Source of the DNA: Ramlibacter sp. | GTDB taxonomy: Bacteria; Pseudomonadota; Gammaproteobacteria; Burkholderiales; Burkholderiaceae_C | DNA: 6,416 nt | Direction: 5' to 3' | Assembly (NCBI GenBank): GCA_023701085.1 | Contig: JAMPXR010000153.1 | Span: 1 to 6,416 of the forward strand | Shown: piece by piece, positions 1 to 6,416 of the stretch | How positions within the stretch are numbered: position 1 is the stretch's first letter | Layout: each line of letters opens with the position of its first letter | Notes under the pieces: model-generated | Seen by the model: the letters and a program-made list of their open reading frames with translations, nothing else | Told to the model about the DNA's origin: nothing | Database searches by the model: none | Made by a program: the position numbers and the translations under genes

Positions 1-1
1 G

Positions 2-532
2 ATCAAGATGCTGGCGGCCGAGGGTCTGGTCGAGTTGTTGCCCAATCGGGGCGCCATCGCCCTGTGCCTGAACGAGACCGACGTGCGCCACACCTTCGAG
101 GTGATGGCGGGCCTGGAGGCGCTCTCCGGCGAGTTGGCGGCCCAGCGCATCACCGACGAGGAACTGGCCGAGATCAAGGCCATGCAGTTCGAGATGATGG
201 CCGCGTACACGCGGCGCGACCTCTCCAACTACTACCGCATCAACTCGCTGATCCACGCGGCGATCAACGCGGCGGCCAAGAACCCGGTGCTGACCGCCAC
301 CTACAAGCAGCTCAATGCCCGGCTGCAGGCGCTGCGCTTTCGCTCGAATCAGGACGCCGACAAGTGGGAGCGCGCCGTGCGGGAGCACGAGAAGATGATC
401 GCTGCGCTGGCCGCGCGCGATCCCGTCGCGATGCGCGAGCTGCTGCTCAACCATCTGCACAACAAGCGCGACGTGGTGCTCGAGCAGTCGCACCGCGAAG
501 GAAATCCCCACGCCCGCGGGGTGGCGCGATGA
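2..532 (+). CDS. GntR-family transcriptional regulator, FCD domain (5' truncated by window edge)
   Basis: This is a DNA-binding regulator of the FadR-type (FCD) GntR subfamily; about 60 N-terminal residues lie before the window. The first visible residues (LAAEGLVELLPNRGAIA) are the end of the winged helix-turn-helix, where the family shows EGLV...PNRGA. The rest is the all-helical FCD effector domain. Numbering from the ATG at base 8, the FCD metal-site positions are N79 (normally Asp, in NSLIH), H83, H127 (in REHEKM) and H149 (in NHLH). FCD domains usually bind a metal plus a small carboxylate such as lactate or another organic acid. The stop overlaps the next start as ATGA, so the gene is probably co-transcribed with the dehydrogenase it would control. 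The family call is secure. The effector is inferred only from the neighbour. The Asn at the usual Asp position is a departure from consensus. Confidence 0.93.
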   Translation: MKMLAAEGLVELLPNRGAIALCLNETDVRHTFEVMAGLEALSGELAAQRITDEELAEIKAMQFEMMAAYTRRDLSNYYRINSLIHAAINAAAKNPVLTATYKQLNARLQALRFRSNQDADKWERAVREHEKMIAALAARDPVAMRELLLNHLHNKRDVVLEQSHREGNPHARGVAR

Positions 533-3500
533 ACGCGCCACTGCCGCTGAAGGCCGCGCGGCAGGCTGCCGGTGGCGCCGGCAGCGCAAGCGCGGGCGCC
601 GGCAACGAAGTGGCCGCCCTGCTGGCGCGACGGCTGGCCGCCGAAACGCAAGGGGAAGTGCTGTTCTCCGCGGGCGACCGCGGGCGCTATGCCACGGACG
701 CGTCGATCTACCAGGTGATGCCCGTGGGCGTGTTCGTGCCGCGCACCAGCGACGACGTGAAGCTGGCCCTGGACATCTGCCGTGACCTGAAGGTCCCCAT
801 CGTGCCGCGCGGCGCCGGCACCAGCCAGTGCGGCCAGACGGTGGGTGCCGGGCTGGTGATCGACCATTCCAAGCACTTGCGCAGCATCCTGGCCTTCGAC
901 GCGGCGAGCCGCACCGCGGAGGTGGAGCCGGGCATGGTGCTGGACCACCTGAACCTCGCGCTGAAGAAACTCGGCCTGTGGTTCCCGGTGGACGTGTCCA
1001 CCGGCGCGCAGGCCACGCTGGGCGGCATGGCGGGCAACAACTCCTGCGGCAGCCGCAGCATCGCCTACGGCAACATGGTCCACAACGTCGTGGGCGCGCA
1101 GGCCTGGACCTCCGATGGCGAGCTGCACCGCTTCACGCACTACGAGGACTGCACCGGCGCCGCCCGCGCGCTCGGACGGCGGGTGCAGGAGCTGGCCGCG
1201 GAGCTCGCGCCGGACATCGACCGGCATTGGCCCAAGGTGCTGCGGCGCGTGGGCGGCTACAACCTGGACATCTTCCGCAACCAGAACCAGCGGCCCTACA
1301 CCGGCGACGGCTCGGTCAACCTCGCGCACCTGCTGGTGGGCAGCGAGGGCACACTGGCCCTGACGCGTTCGCTCACGCTGCAGCTGGCCGAATTGCCCAA
1401 GGCCAAGGTGCTGGGCGTGGTGAACTTCCCGACGTTCTACAAGGCCATGGACGCGGCCCAGCACATCGTGAAGCTGGGCAGCGGCGGCATGCTGACCGCG
1501 GTGGAACTGGTGGACCGCACCATGATCGAGCTGTCGCTGCGCAACCCCGCTTTCGCGCCCGTCATACGCACGGCGGTGATCGGCGAGCCCGACGCGGTGC
1601 TGCTGGTGGAGTTCTCGGGCGACGACAAGGCCGCGCTGGTGCGCAAGCTGGGAGAGCTGATGGAGCTGATGGCCGACCTGGGCCTGCCCGGCTCGGTGGT
1701 GCGCATGGAGGACGATGCGCAGCAGAAGAATTTGTGGGAGGTGCGCAAGGCCGGCCTGAACATCATGATGAGCCTGAAGGGCGACGGCAAGCCGGTGAGC
1801 TTCATCGAGGACTGCGCGGTGCCGCTGGAGCACCTGGCCGAATACACCGACGCGCTGACCGAGGTCTTCAAGAGGAACGGGACCAAGGGCACCTGGTACG
1901 CGCACGCCTCGGTGGGCACCCTGCACGTGCGGCCCATCCTGGACATGCGCGGCGATGGCGCCTACCGGATGCGCACCATCGCCGAGCAGGCCTCGGCGCT
2001 GGTGCGCCGCTACAGGGGCGCGTACAGCGGCGAGCACGGCGACGGCCTGTGCCGGGGCGAATGGATCGCATGGCAGTTCGGGCCGAAGATCAACGAAGGT
2101 TTCGCGCGGATCAAGTCCCTGTTCGACCCGCAGGGCCTGCTGTGCCCGCGGCGCATCGTCGATCCGCCGCGCATGGACGACACCACCTTGATGCGCTATG
2201 CGCCGGGCTACAAGCTGGTCCCCCTGCAGACCGCGCTGGACTGGAGCACCTGGGACGTGCAGAACGATCCGGCCAGCGAGCGCGTCACGCCGCCGGGCAC
2301 AGGGGGCGATCCGGCCCGCGGCTTCGGCAAGGCGGTGGAGATGTGCAACAACAACGGCCACTGCCGCAAGTTCGACGCCGGCACCATGTGCCCGAGCTAC
2401 CGGGTCACGCGCGACGAGCAGCACGTCACGCGCGGGCGCGCCAACACGCTGCGGCTGGCGCTGTCGGGACAGCTGGGCCCGGACGGCCTGACCGGCGATG
2501 CGGTGCGCCGCGCGCTGGAGCTGTGCGTCAGCTGCAAGGGCTGCAAGCGCGACTGCCCGACCGGCGTGGACATGGCCCGGATGAAAGTGGAGTTCCTGCA
2601 CCACGACAAGCAGGCGCACGGCTACACCCTGCGCGACAAGGTTGTGGCGCGGCTGCCCGACTATGCGCGCTGGGCCAGCCGCTTCGCCACCCTGCTGAAC
2701 CTGCGCAACCGCAGTGAGGGGCTGGCGGCGCTTGGCGAGAAGCTGCTGGGGCTGTCGGCGCGGCGCAGCCTGCCGGCCTGGCAGTCCCGGCATTTCTTCA
2801 ACAGCGCGCCGCAAACCGCGGGTGCGCAGCAGGTGCTGTCCGCCGCGCGACCGGTGGTGCTGTTCGTGGACACCTTCAACGGCTTTTTCGAGTCCGGCAA
2901 CGCGCGGGCCGCCGTGCGCGTCCTGCAGGCGGCGGGTTACACGGTGCATGTGGCGACCAAGTGGCTGTCCGACGGCAGGCACCTGTGCTGCGGCCGCACC
3001 TACCTGGCCAGCGGCATGGTCGACGAAGCCCGGGCCAAGGCCATGGAAGTGGTGGACGCGCTGCTGCCGTTCGCGGAAAAAGGCATTCCCATCGTCGGCC
3101 TGGAACCGTCATGCCTGCTGACCTTGCGCGACGAAATGCAGGCGATGGGCCTGGGCGAGCCGGCGCGGGCCCTCGCCTCGCAGGCGCTGCTGCTGGAGGA
3201 GTTCCTGGCGCGCGAGTCCCGGGCCGGACGGCTGGAGGACCTGAAGGCCAGGCTGCGCCCGCTGGACAAGCGCGTGCTGCTGCACGGCCACTGCCACCAG
3301 AAGGCTTTCGCGGCGATGGCGCCGGTGGTCGAGGTGCTCAGGCTGATCCCCGGGGTGGAACCCGCAGTCATCGAGAGCAGCTGCTGCGGCATGGCCGGCA
3401 GCTTCGGCTATGAAGCCAATCACTACGATGTGTCCATGCAGATGGCCGAGCTGAACCTGCTGCCGGCCGTGCGCAAGGATCCCGATGCCATCGTCGTGGC

Positions 3501-3588
3501 CGACGGCACGAGTTGCCGCCACCAGATCAAGGACGGCGCCGCGCGCGAGGCGGTACACGCGGTGGTCTTGCTGGCGGCCCAGCTATGA
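529..3588 (+). CDS. FAD- and Fe-S-binding D-2-hydroxyacid dehydrogenase (D-lactate/D-2-hydroxyglutarate dehydrogenase type, YdiJ-like fusion)
   Basis: This 1019-residue flavo-iron-sulfur dehydrogenase is close in length to E. coli YdiJ. It is predicted to oxidise a D-2-hydroxyacid to the 2-oxoacid and pass electrons through Fe-S clusters to a membrane or soluble acceptor. Domains in order: FAD_binding_4 (about 55-280) with PRGAGTSQCGQTVG at 93-106 and LGGMAGNNSCGS from 164; FAD-oxidase C domain (about 300-545) with a metal-site pattern H459-x6-H466 and GEHGDG at 501-506, matching the ligands known in human D2HGDH; a ferredoxin-like module with C606-x5-C612-x8-C621-P and C666xxC669xxC672xxxC676-P; and two CCG domains, C820-C821-G with EPSC862, then GHC922H and C952-C953-G. 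No signal peptide or membrane helix is seen. The ATG at 529 is chosen because it overlaps the upstream stop (ATGA) and the conserved region starts soon after; the same frame is open further upstream, but there it runs over the regulator gene. The usual NPGK of the C domain reads CPRR here (539-542). The family is certain; the substrate is not. Confidence 0.93.
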   Translation: MNAPLPLKAARQAAGGAGSASAGAGNEVAALLARRLAAETQGEVLFSAGDRGRYATDASIYQVMPVGVFVPRTSDDVKLALDICRDLKVPIVPRGAGTSQCGQTVGAGLVIDHSKHLRSILAFDAASRTAEVEPGMVLDHLNLALKKLGLWFPVDVSTGAQATLGGMAGNNSCGSRSIAYGNMVHNVVGAQAWTSDGELHRFTHYEDCTGAARALGRRVQELAAELAPDIDRHWPKVLRRVGGYNLDIFRNQNQRPYTGDGSVNLAHLLVGSEGTLALTRSLTLQLAELPKAKVLGVVNFPTFYKAMDAAQHIVKLGSGGMLTAVELVDRTMIELSLRNPAFAPVIRTAVIGEPDAVLLVEFSGDDKAALVRKLGELMELMADLGLPGSVVRMEDDAQQKNLWEVRKAGLNIMMSLKGDGKPVSFIEDCAVPLEHLAEYTDALTEVFKRNGTKGTWYAHASVGTLHVRPILDMRGDGAYRMRTIAEQASALVRRYRGAYSGEHGDGLCRGEWIAWQFGPKINEGFARIKSLFDPQGLLCPRRIVDPPRMDDTTLMRYAPGYKLVPLQTALDWSTWDVQNDPASERVTPPGTGGDPARGFGKAVEMCNNNGHCRKFDAGTMCPSYRVTRDEQHVTRGRANTLRLALSGQLGPDGLTGDAVRRALELCVSCKGCKRDCPTGVDMARMKVEFLHHDKQAHGYTLRDKVVARLPDYARWASRFATLLNLRNRSEGLAALGEKLLGLSARRSLPAWQSRHFFNSAPQTAGAQQVLSAARPVVLFVDTFNGFFESGNARAAVRVLQAAGYTVHVATKWLSDGRHLCCGRTYLASGMVDEARAKAMEVVDALLPFAEKGIPIVGLEPSCLLTLRDEMQAMGLGEPARALASQALLLEEFLARESRAGRLEDLKARLRPLDKRVLLHGHCHQKAFAAMAPVVEVLRLIPGVEPAVIESSCCGMAGSFGYEANHYDVSMQMAELNLLPAVRKDPDAIVVADGTSCRHQIKDGAAREAVHAVVLLAAQL

Positions 3589-4046
3589 ACGGAAACGAGC
3601 CCATGGATGCACCCACGATACGTTCCGCCCTGCCCGCCGACGAAGCCGCGTGGCGCCGGCTGTGGCAAGGCTATTGCGACTTCTACGGCGTCCAGCTGGG
3701 CGACGCCGTCACCCAGCGGACCTGGCGCCGCATCCTCGACCCGGACTCGGCCATCATGTGCATCGTGGCCGAGGTCGACGGGGTCATCTACGGCTTTGCC
3801 CACTGCGTGGTGCACGAGAACACCTGGGAAATCCAGCCGGTGTGCGACCTGGAAGACCTGTTCGTGCTGCCTTCGGCGCGCGGCCACGGCATCGGCCGGG
3901 CGCTGATCGAATGGCTGCGCAACGCGATGCGCGCCGAAGGCTGGGCGCGACTGTACTGGGTCACGCGCGAGGACAACGAACGCGCGCGCAAGCTGTACGA
4001 CCAGTTCGGGCGGGCCGACGGGTTCGTGCGGTACGTCATCCGGTGA
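3585..4046 (+). CDS. GNAT-family N-acetyltransferase
   Basis: This 153-residue protein is a single-domain acetyltransferase that moves acetyl from acetyl-CoA to an amine. The fold is clear. VDGVIYGFAHCVV (about 64-76) is the central beta hairpin. LEDLFVLPSARGHGIGRALI (89-108) is motif A, with the pyrophosphate-binding RGHGIG at 99-104. YWVTREDNERARKLYDQFG (124-142) is motif B, with the N...A..LY signature. The EDLFV/RGxGIG core and the WVTREDN-RAR-LY stretch resemble yeast Hpa2/Hpa3 and, more loosely, spermidine/spermine acetyltransferases, so an amine or D-amino-acid substrate is possible. That is inference from memory of the families. The start at 3585 overlaps the dehydrogenase stop as ATGA. 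An ATG at 3603, preceded by GGAAACGAG, is an equally workable start and would remove six residues. Translational coupling implies co-expression with the dehydrogenase. The gene runs to within 12 bases of the convergent flavoprotein gene. Confidence 0.88.
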   Translation: MNGNEPMDAPTIRSALPADEAAWRRLWQGYCDFYGVQLGDAVTQRTWRRILDPDSAIMCIVAEVDGVIYGFAHCVVHENTWEIQPVCDLEDLFVLPSARGHGIGRALIEWLRNAMRAEGWARLYWVTREDNERARKLYDQFGRADGFVRYVIR

Positions 4047-4058
4047 TGCCGGGCTGCC
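4047..4058. other. 12-bp convergent intergenic gap without visible terminator
   Basis: Only 12 bases separate the TGA of the acetyltransferase (plus strand) from the TAG of the PuuB-like oxidoreductase (minus strand). The best hairpin in or beside it is a 3-bp GGG/CCC, and there is no T-tract. Neither operon therefore has a recognisable intrinsic terminator before entering the other's coding region. Termination must be Rho-dependent or occur inside the opposing gene. Confidence 0.7.
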
Positions 4059-5363
4059 CTACAGCGCGTCGCGCAACCTGTAGTACAGCATCCCCAGCAG
4101 CAGGGCCGGCGTACGCATCAGCGCGCCGCCCGGGAAGTGCCGGTGCCGGATGCGCGCGAACAGGTCGAAGCGCTCCATCTGGCCGGCGATCGCCTCGGCC
4201 GCCAGCTTGCCGGCCATGCCGGCCAGCGCGAGGCCATGGCCTGAAAATCCCTGCAGGTAATAGACGTTGCTGCCCAGGCGGCCGAAGTTCGGCGCCTTGT
4301 TCATCGTGATGTCGACGAAGCCGCCCCAGGCGTGCAGGATCGCCAGGTCGGCCAGCTGCGGAAACACGCCCAGCATGCTGGCGCGGATGCGCCCGATCAG
4401 GTCGCGCGGCGCGGCGCCGCTGTAGCTGTCGGCGCCGCCGAACAGCAGCCGGTGGTCGGCGGTCAGCCGGAAATAGTCCAGGATGAAATTGGTGTCCGAC
4501 GCCGCCGGGCGGCCGCGCATCAGCGCGTCGGCGCGCTCCCGGCTCATGGGTTCGGTGGCGATCATGTAGGTGCCCACGGGCATGATGCGAGCCACCACCT
4601 CCGGCGCGATGTCGTCGCCGTACTCGCCGAGATAGACGTTGCCGGCCAGCACCACGAAGCTGCAGCGGCATTCGCCTTGCGCGGTCTTGACCCGCGGCTG
4701 CTCGCCGCGCTCCACGACGAAAGCCGCCGAGTTCTCGTGGATCCGCACGCCGGCCCGCCGCGCCGCCGCGGCGAGTCCGAGGCAGTATTTCAGCGGGTGC
4801 AGGTGCCCGGAGCGGGCATCGAACACCGCGGCATGGAAACGGTCGCTGGCCACCCACTGCGTGATTTCCGCCGGTCCCAGCCATTGCAGCGGGTAGCCGT
4901 AGGTGGCGGTGGCGTGGTCCATCCATTCGCGCAGCGCCTTCGATTTGCGCGGCTTCACCGCCAGGCTCAGATAACCCGGCGTGAACTCGCATTCGATCGC
5001 ATGGCGCTTCATGCGGTCGTGCAGCAACTGCAGCCCCTCCACGGAAATGTCCCAGGCGCGCTTGGCGTCCTGCGCGGAGAACTGCTTTTCGATGGCGCAT
5101 TCGCCGTCGGCGCCGAAGCCCACGATGGCCTGGCCCCCGTTGCGCCCGGACGCGCCCCAGCCGACGCGCTGCGCCTCCAGCAGCACCACCGAGTAGCCGC
5201 GCTCGGCCAGCTCCAGCGCGGTGGAAAGGCCGGCATAGCCCCCGCCGACCACGCAGACATCGGCCGTCACAGGGCGGGACAACGGGGCGCAAGGGCGCGG
5301 CCGCGTGACGCTGGCCTCGTAGTAGGAGTTCTCGACGACCCCGAGTTCTTTCTTGAGCAGCAA
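4059..5363 (-). CDS. PuuB/OrdL-type FAD-dependent amine oxidoreductase (gamma-glutamylputrescine oxidase-like)
   Basis: This 434-residue flavoprotein belongs to the DAO superfamily and aligns end to end with E. coli PuuB (about 426 aa). PuuB oxidises gamma-glutamylputrescine to the aldehyde, with H2O2 and NH3 as by-products. The N-terminus has SYYEAS (13-18, PuuB-like), the dinucleotide fold GGGYAG (40-45) with E63 at the end of strand 2, and GASGRNGGQ (70-78), a hallmark of this family. SGHLHPL, LAGNVYLGE and LDYFRLTADHRLLFGG follow in the middle. The C-terminal FAD motif is YYLQGFSGHG (368-377), and FPGG near the end is also shared. Translation starts at TTG: no ATG or GTG lies before the Rossmann fold, and a GGAGG sits 5 bases upstream. 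It lies 24 bases after hss in the same direction, so the two are probably one transcript. No puuA, puuC or puuD gene is visible, so the substrate may be another polyamine or a conjugate. The family is certain; the substrate is not. Confidence 0.92.
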   Translation of the reverse strand: MLLKKELGVVENSYYEASVTRPRPCAPLSRPVTADVCVVGGGYAGLSTALELAERGYSVVLLEAQRVGWGASGRNGGQAIVGFGADGECAIEKQFSAQDAKRAWDISVEGLQLLHDRMKRHAIECEFTPGYLSLAVKPRKSKALREWMDHATATYGYPLQWLGPAEITQWVASDRFHAAVFDARSGHLHPLKYCLGLAAAARRAGVRIHENSAAFVVERGEQPRVKTAQGECRCSFVVLAGNVYLGEYGDDIAPEVVARIMPVGTYMIATEPMSRERADALMRGRPAASDTNFILDYFRLTADHRLLFGGADSYSGAAPRDLIGRIRASMLGVFPQLADLAILHAWGGFVDITMNKAPNFGRLGSNVYYLQGFSGHGLALAGMAGKLAAEAIAGQMERFDLFARIRHRHFPGGALMRTPALLLGMLYYRLRDAL

Positions 5364-5368
5364 ACGGG

Positions 5369-5374
5369 CCTCCC
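5369..5374 (-). promoter_or_regulatory. Shine-Dalgarno (GGGAGG) for the TTG start of the PuuB-like gene
   Basis: Read on the minus strand, GGGAGG stands 5 bases before the TTG at 5363. It is the strongest ribosome-binding match seen at any start in this window, and it decides the start in the absence of an ATG. The core GAGG can pair with CCTC just upstream (CCTC-CGG-GAGG, bases 5379-5369), giving a small 4-bp stem over the site. Confidence 0.7.
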
Positions 5375-5387
5375 GGAGGACGGGCTG

Positions 5388-6416
5388 TCAGTTCACCCTG
5401 AAATTGAGGAACTGCCAGGGGTCCTCGGCGTCCATGTCCTCGCGGAAAAGCGCGCTGCGGCCGCGCAGCGGTGTCCAGTCGCCATAGACGCCGGTCACAT
5501 CGCCGAGGTAGGGCGACGCGATCTCGAGCACGGTCCGGTAGTCGAGGTCATCGGGTTCCACCAGCCCTGCGTCGGGATTGCGAAGCGCCCACACCACGCC
5601 GCCGAGCACGCCGGCCACCACCTGCAGACTGGTGGCGTTGTTGTGCGGTGCCAGTTGCCGCGCCTGGTCGATCGACAGTCGCGAGCCATACCAGTACACG
5701 CCCCTGGCATTCCCCATCAGCAGCACGCCGAGCTCGTCCATGCCGGCGCTGATCTCGTCGCGCATGATGCGCTTGCGTTCCTGCAGCATCCAGTTGCGTC
5801 CGGCGACCTCGTGCAGCGAGAGCACGGCGTCGTCGCAGGGATGGTAGGCATAGTGCACGGTGGGCCGGTACACCACCCGCCCGTCCTCGCGCAGCGTGAG
5901 ATGGTCCGCGATGGAAATCGATTCGGCATGCGTGACCAGGAAGCCGTGGTACGGCCCCTCCAGCGGCGTCCAGCTGCGCACGCGGGTGGCGATGCCGGGG
6001 CGGCTCAGGTAGATCGCCGCGTCACTGCCGAAGCCGTGGCGGCCCCCGTCGTTGGGCCAATGCCGCTCATGGCTGCCCCATCCGAGTTCAGCGGGCTGCA
6101 GCCCCTCGTCCACGAAGCCTTCGACCGACCAGGTGTTGACGAACTCATCTCGTTCCTTGCGCCGCGCGGAAATCTGCGAGTCGCGTTCGGCGATGTGGAT
6201 CACCTTGATGTCCAGCCGCCGCGCCAGCTCGGCCCAGTCCCCGTAGCTGGCCGGTTCGCCGCACCGGACGCCGGTGTCGGCGGCCAGATTCAGGAGCGCC
6301 TGCTTGGCCAGTGCCGAAATGAGTCCCGGATTGGCGCCCTGGGTCAGCACCGCCGTCGGGCCGGAGCGCCTGTCCATGCGAAACGCCAGTGCCTCCTCGC
6401 GCAGTGCGTAATTGGA
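5388..6416 (-). CDS. hss: Homospermidine synthase (N-terminus beyond window)
   Basis: This is the C-terminal 342 residues of a bacterial-type homospermidine synthase (EC 2.5.1.44), a saccharopine-dehydrogenase-like enzyme. It uses bound NAD+ to condense two putrescines into sym-homospermidine, releasing ammonia. The frame is open to the window edge: the codons before the internal ATG at 6377 read SNYALREEALAFR, which is family sequence, so that ATG is not the true start. Against the Blastochloris viridis enzyme (477 aa, numbers from memory), the spacing of active-site residues fits exactly. Counted from the first visible residue, N29, E77 (HIAERD), W96 (NTWSVEG), E104 and H163 (VTHAES) correspond to N162, E210, W229, E237 and H296. 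W229 is the cation-pi substrate residue. About 133 residues, including the NAD-binding Rossmann fold, lie outside the window. The gene ends 24 bases before the PuuB-like gene. Identity is confident; the promoter and upstream partners are not visible. Confidence 0.95.
   Translation of the reverse strand, partial: SNYALREEALAFRMDRRSGPTAVLTQGANPGLISALAKQALLNLAADTGVRCGEPASYGDWAELARRLDIKVIHIAERDSQISARRKERDEFVNTWSVEGFVDEGLQPAELGWGSHERHWPNDGGRHGFGSDAAIYLSRPGIATRVRSWTPLEGPYHGFLVTHAESISIADHLTLREDGRVVYRPTVHYAYHPCDDAVLSLHEVAGRNWMLQERKRIMRDEISAGMDELGVLLMGNARGVYWYGSRLSIDQARQLAPHNNATSLQVVAGVLGGVVWALRNPDAGLVEPDDLDYRTVLEIASPYLGDVTGVYGDWTPLRGRSALFREDMDAEDPWQFLNFRVN

Noticed and set aside
507..523. CCCC/GGGG stem-loop just before the dehydrogenase start
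   Set aside because: It is a short GC stem inside the regulator coding sequence, as expected by chance at this base composition. There is no T-tract or other sign of a regulatory element.
64..528. N-terminal extension of the dehydrogenase frame back to base 64
   Set aside because: The extension overlaps the regulator in another frame and translates to R/G/A-rich sequence without conserved motifs. The ATG at 529 overlaps the regulator stop and gives the normal family length.
1654..1671. Perfect 9-base tandem duplication (gagctgatg twice)
   Set aside because: It simply encodes ELMELM in a helix of the dehydrogenase. It is too short and in-frame to indicate a repeat element.
828..2717. Long plus-strand open frame inside the dehydrogenase gene
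   Set aside because: It is a frame shadow: low-complexity A/G/R-rich product, no recognisable domain, and wholly inside a gene with clear motifs in another frame.
349..2982. An 877-codon open frame on the minus strand opposite the regulator and dehydrogenase genes
   Set aside because: Its product is rich in H, R, Q, A and G with no family motif. It is the mirror frame of strongly GC-biased codons in a clearly real gene on the plus strand.
3513..3584. Earlier start for the acetyltransferase, 24 codons upstream
   Set aside because: The extra residues are R/G-rich and lie within the dehydrogenase coding region. The ATGA overlap at 3585 is the more natural start.
4036..5292. A 418-codon minus-strand frame overlapping the PuuB-like gene
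   Set aside because: The PuuB-like frame carries all the FAD motifs. This one is R/G/A-rich with none.
5388..6377. Homospermidine synthase beginning at the ATG at 6377
   Set aside because: The 13 codons before it, up to the window edge, are open and match family sequence (NYALRE). Starting at 6377 would also remove the NAD-binding fold.

Overview
This 6.4 kb window is GC-rich chromosomal DNA, with strong G/C preference at third codon positions. It looks like a betaproteobacterium, most plausibly Burkholderiales/Comamonadaceae. That assignment rests on base composition, dense gene packing and the gene families present; no rRNA or other phylogenetic marker is available. There is no sign of a mobile element, CRISPR array, tRNA or rRNA, and no gene-free stretch longer than about 25 bases.

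Left half, plus strand (2-4046): three genes are packed head to tail, joined at both junctions by a 4-base ATGA overlap. They are (i) the C-terminal part of a GntR-family regulator with an FCD ligand-binding domain, (ii) a 1019-residue membrane-type D-2-hydroxyacid dehydrogenase that fuses an FAD module (FAD_binding_4 / FAD-oxidase C) to a ferredoxin-like Fe-S module and two CCG domains, and (iii) a small GNAT N-acetyltransferase. The likely logic is a 2-hydroxyacid oxidation operon in which the FCD regulator senses the substrate or a related organic acid. The exact substrate (D-lactate, D-2-hydroxyglutarate or another) cannot be read from the sequence.

Right half, minus strand (6416-4059): a bacterial homospermidine synthase (its N-terminal third or so lies outside the window) is followed after 24 bases by a PuuB/OrdL-type FAD-dependent amine oxidoreductase that starts at TTG behind a strong Shine-Dalgarno. 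This reads as a polyamine module. The synthase makes homospermidine from putrescine, and the oxidoreductase belongs to the family that oxidises gamma-glutamylputrescine.

The two operons converge with only 12 bases between stop codons and no recognisable terminator. The GNAT protein next to the junction carries an ED-L-F-V/RGxGIG core also found in diamine acetyltransferases and yeast Hpa2/Hpa3. A polyamine link for it is therefore possible but unproven. I found no evidence of a wholly new system. The most interesting points are the hss-puuB-like pairing and several departures from family consensus in the dehydrogenase and the regulator.
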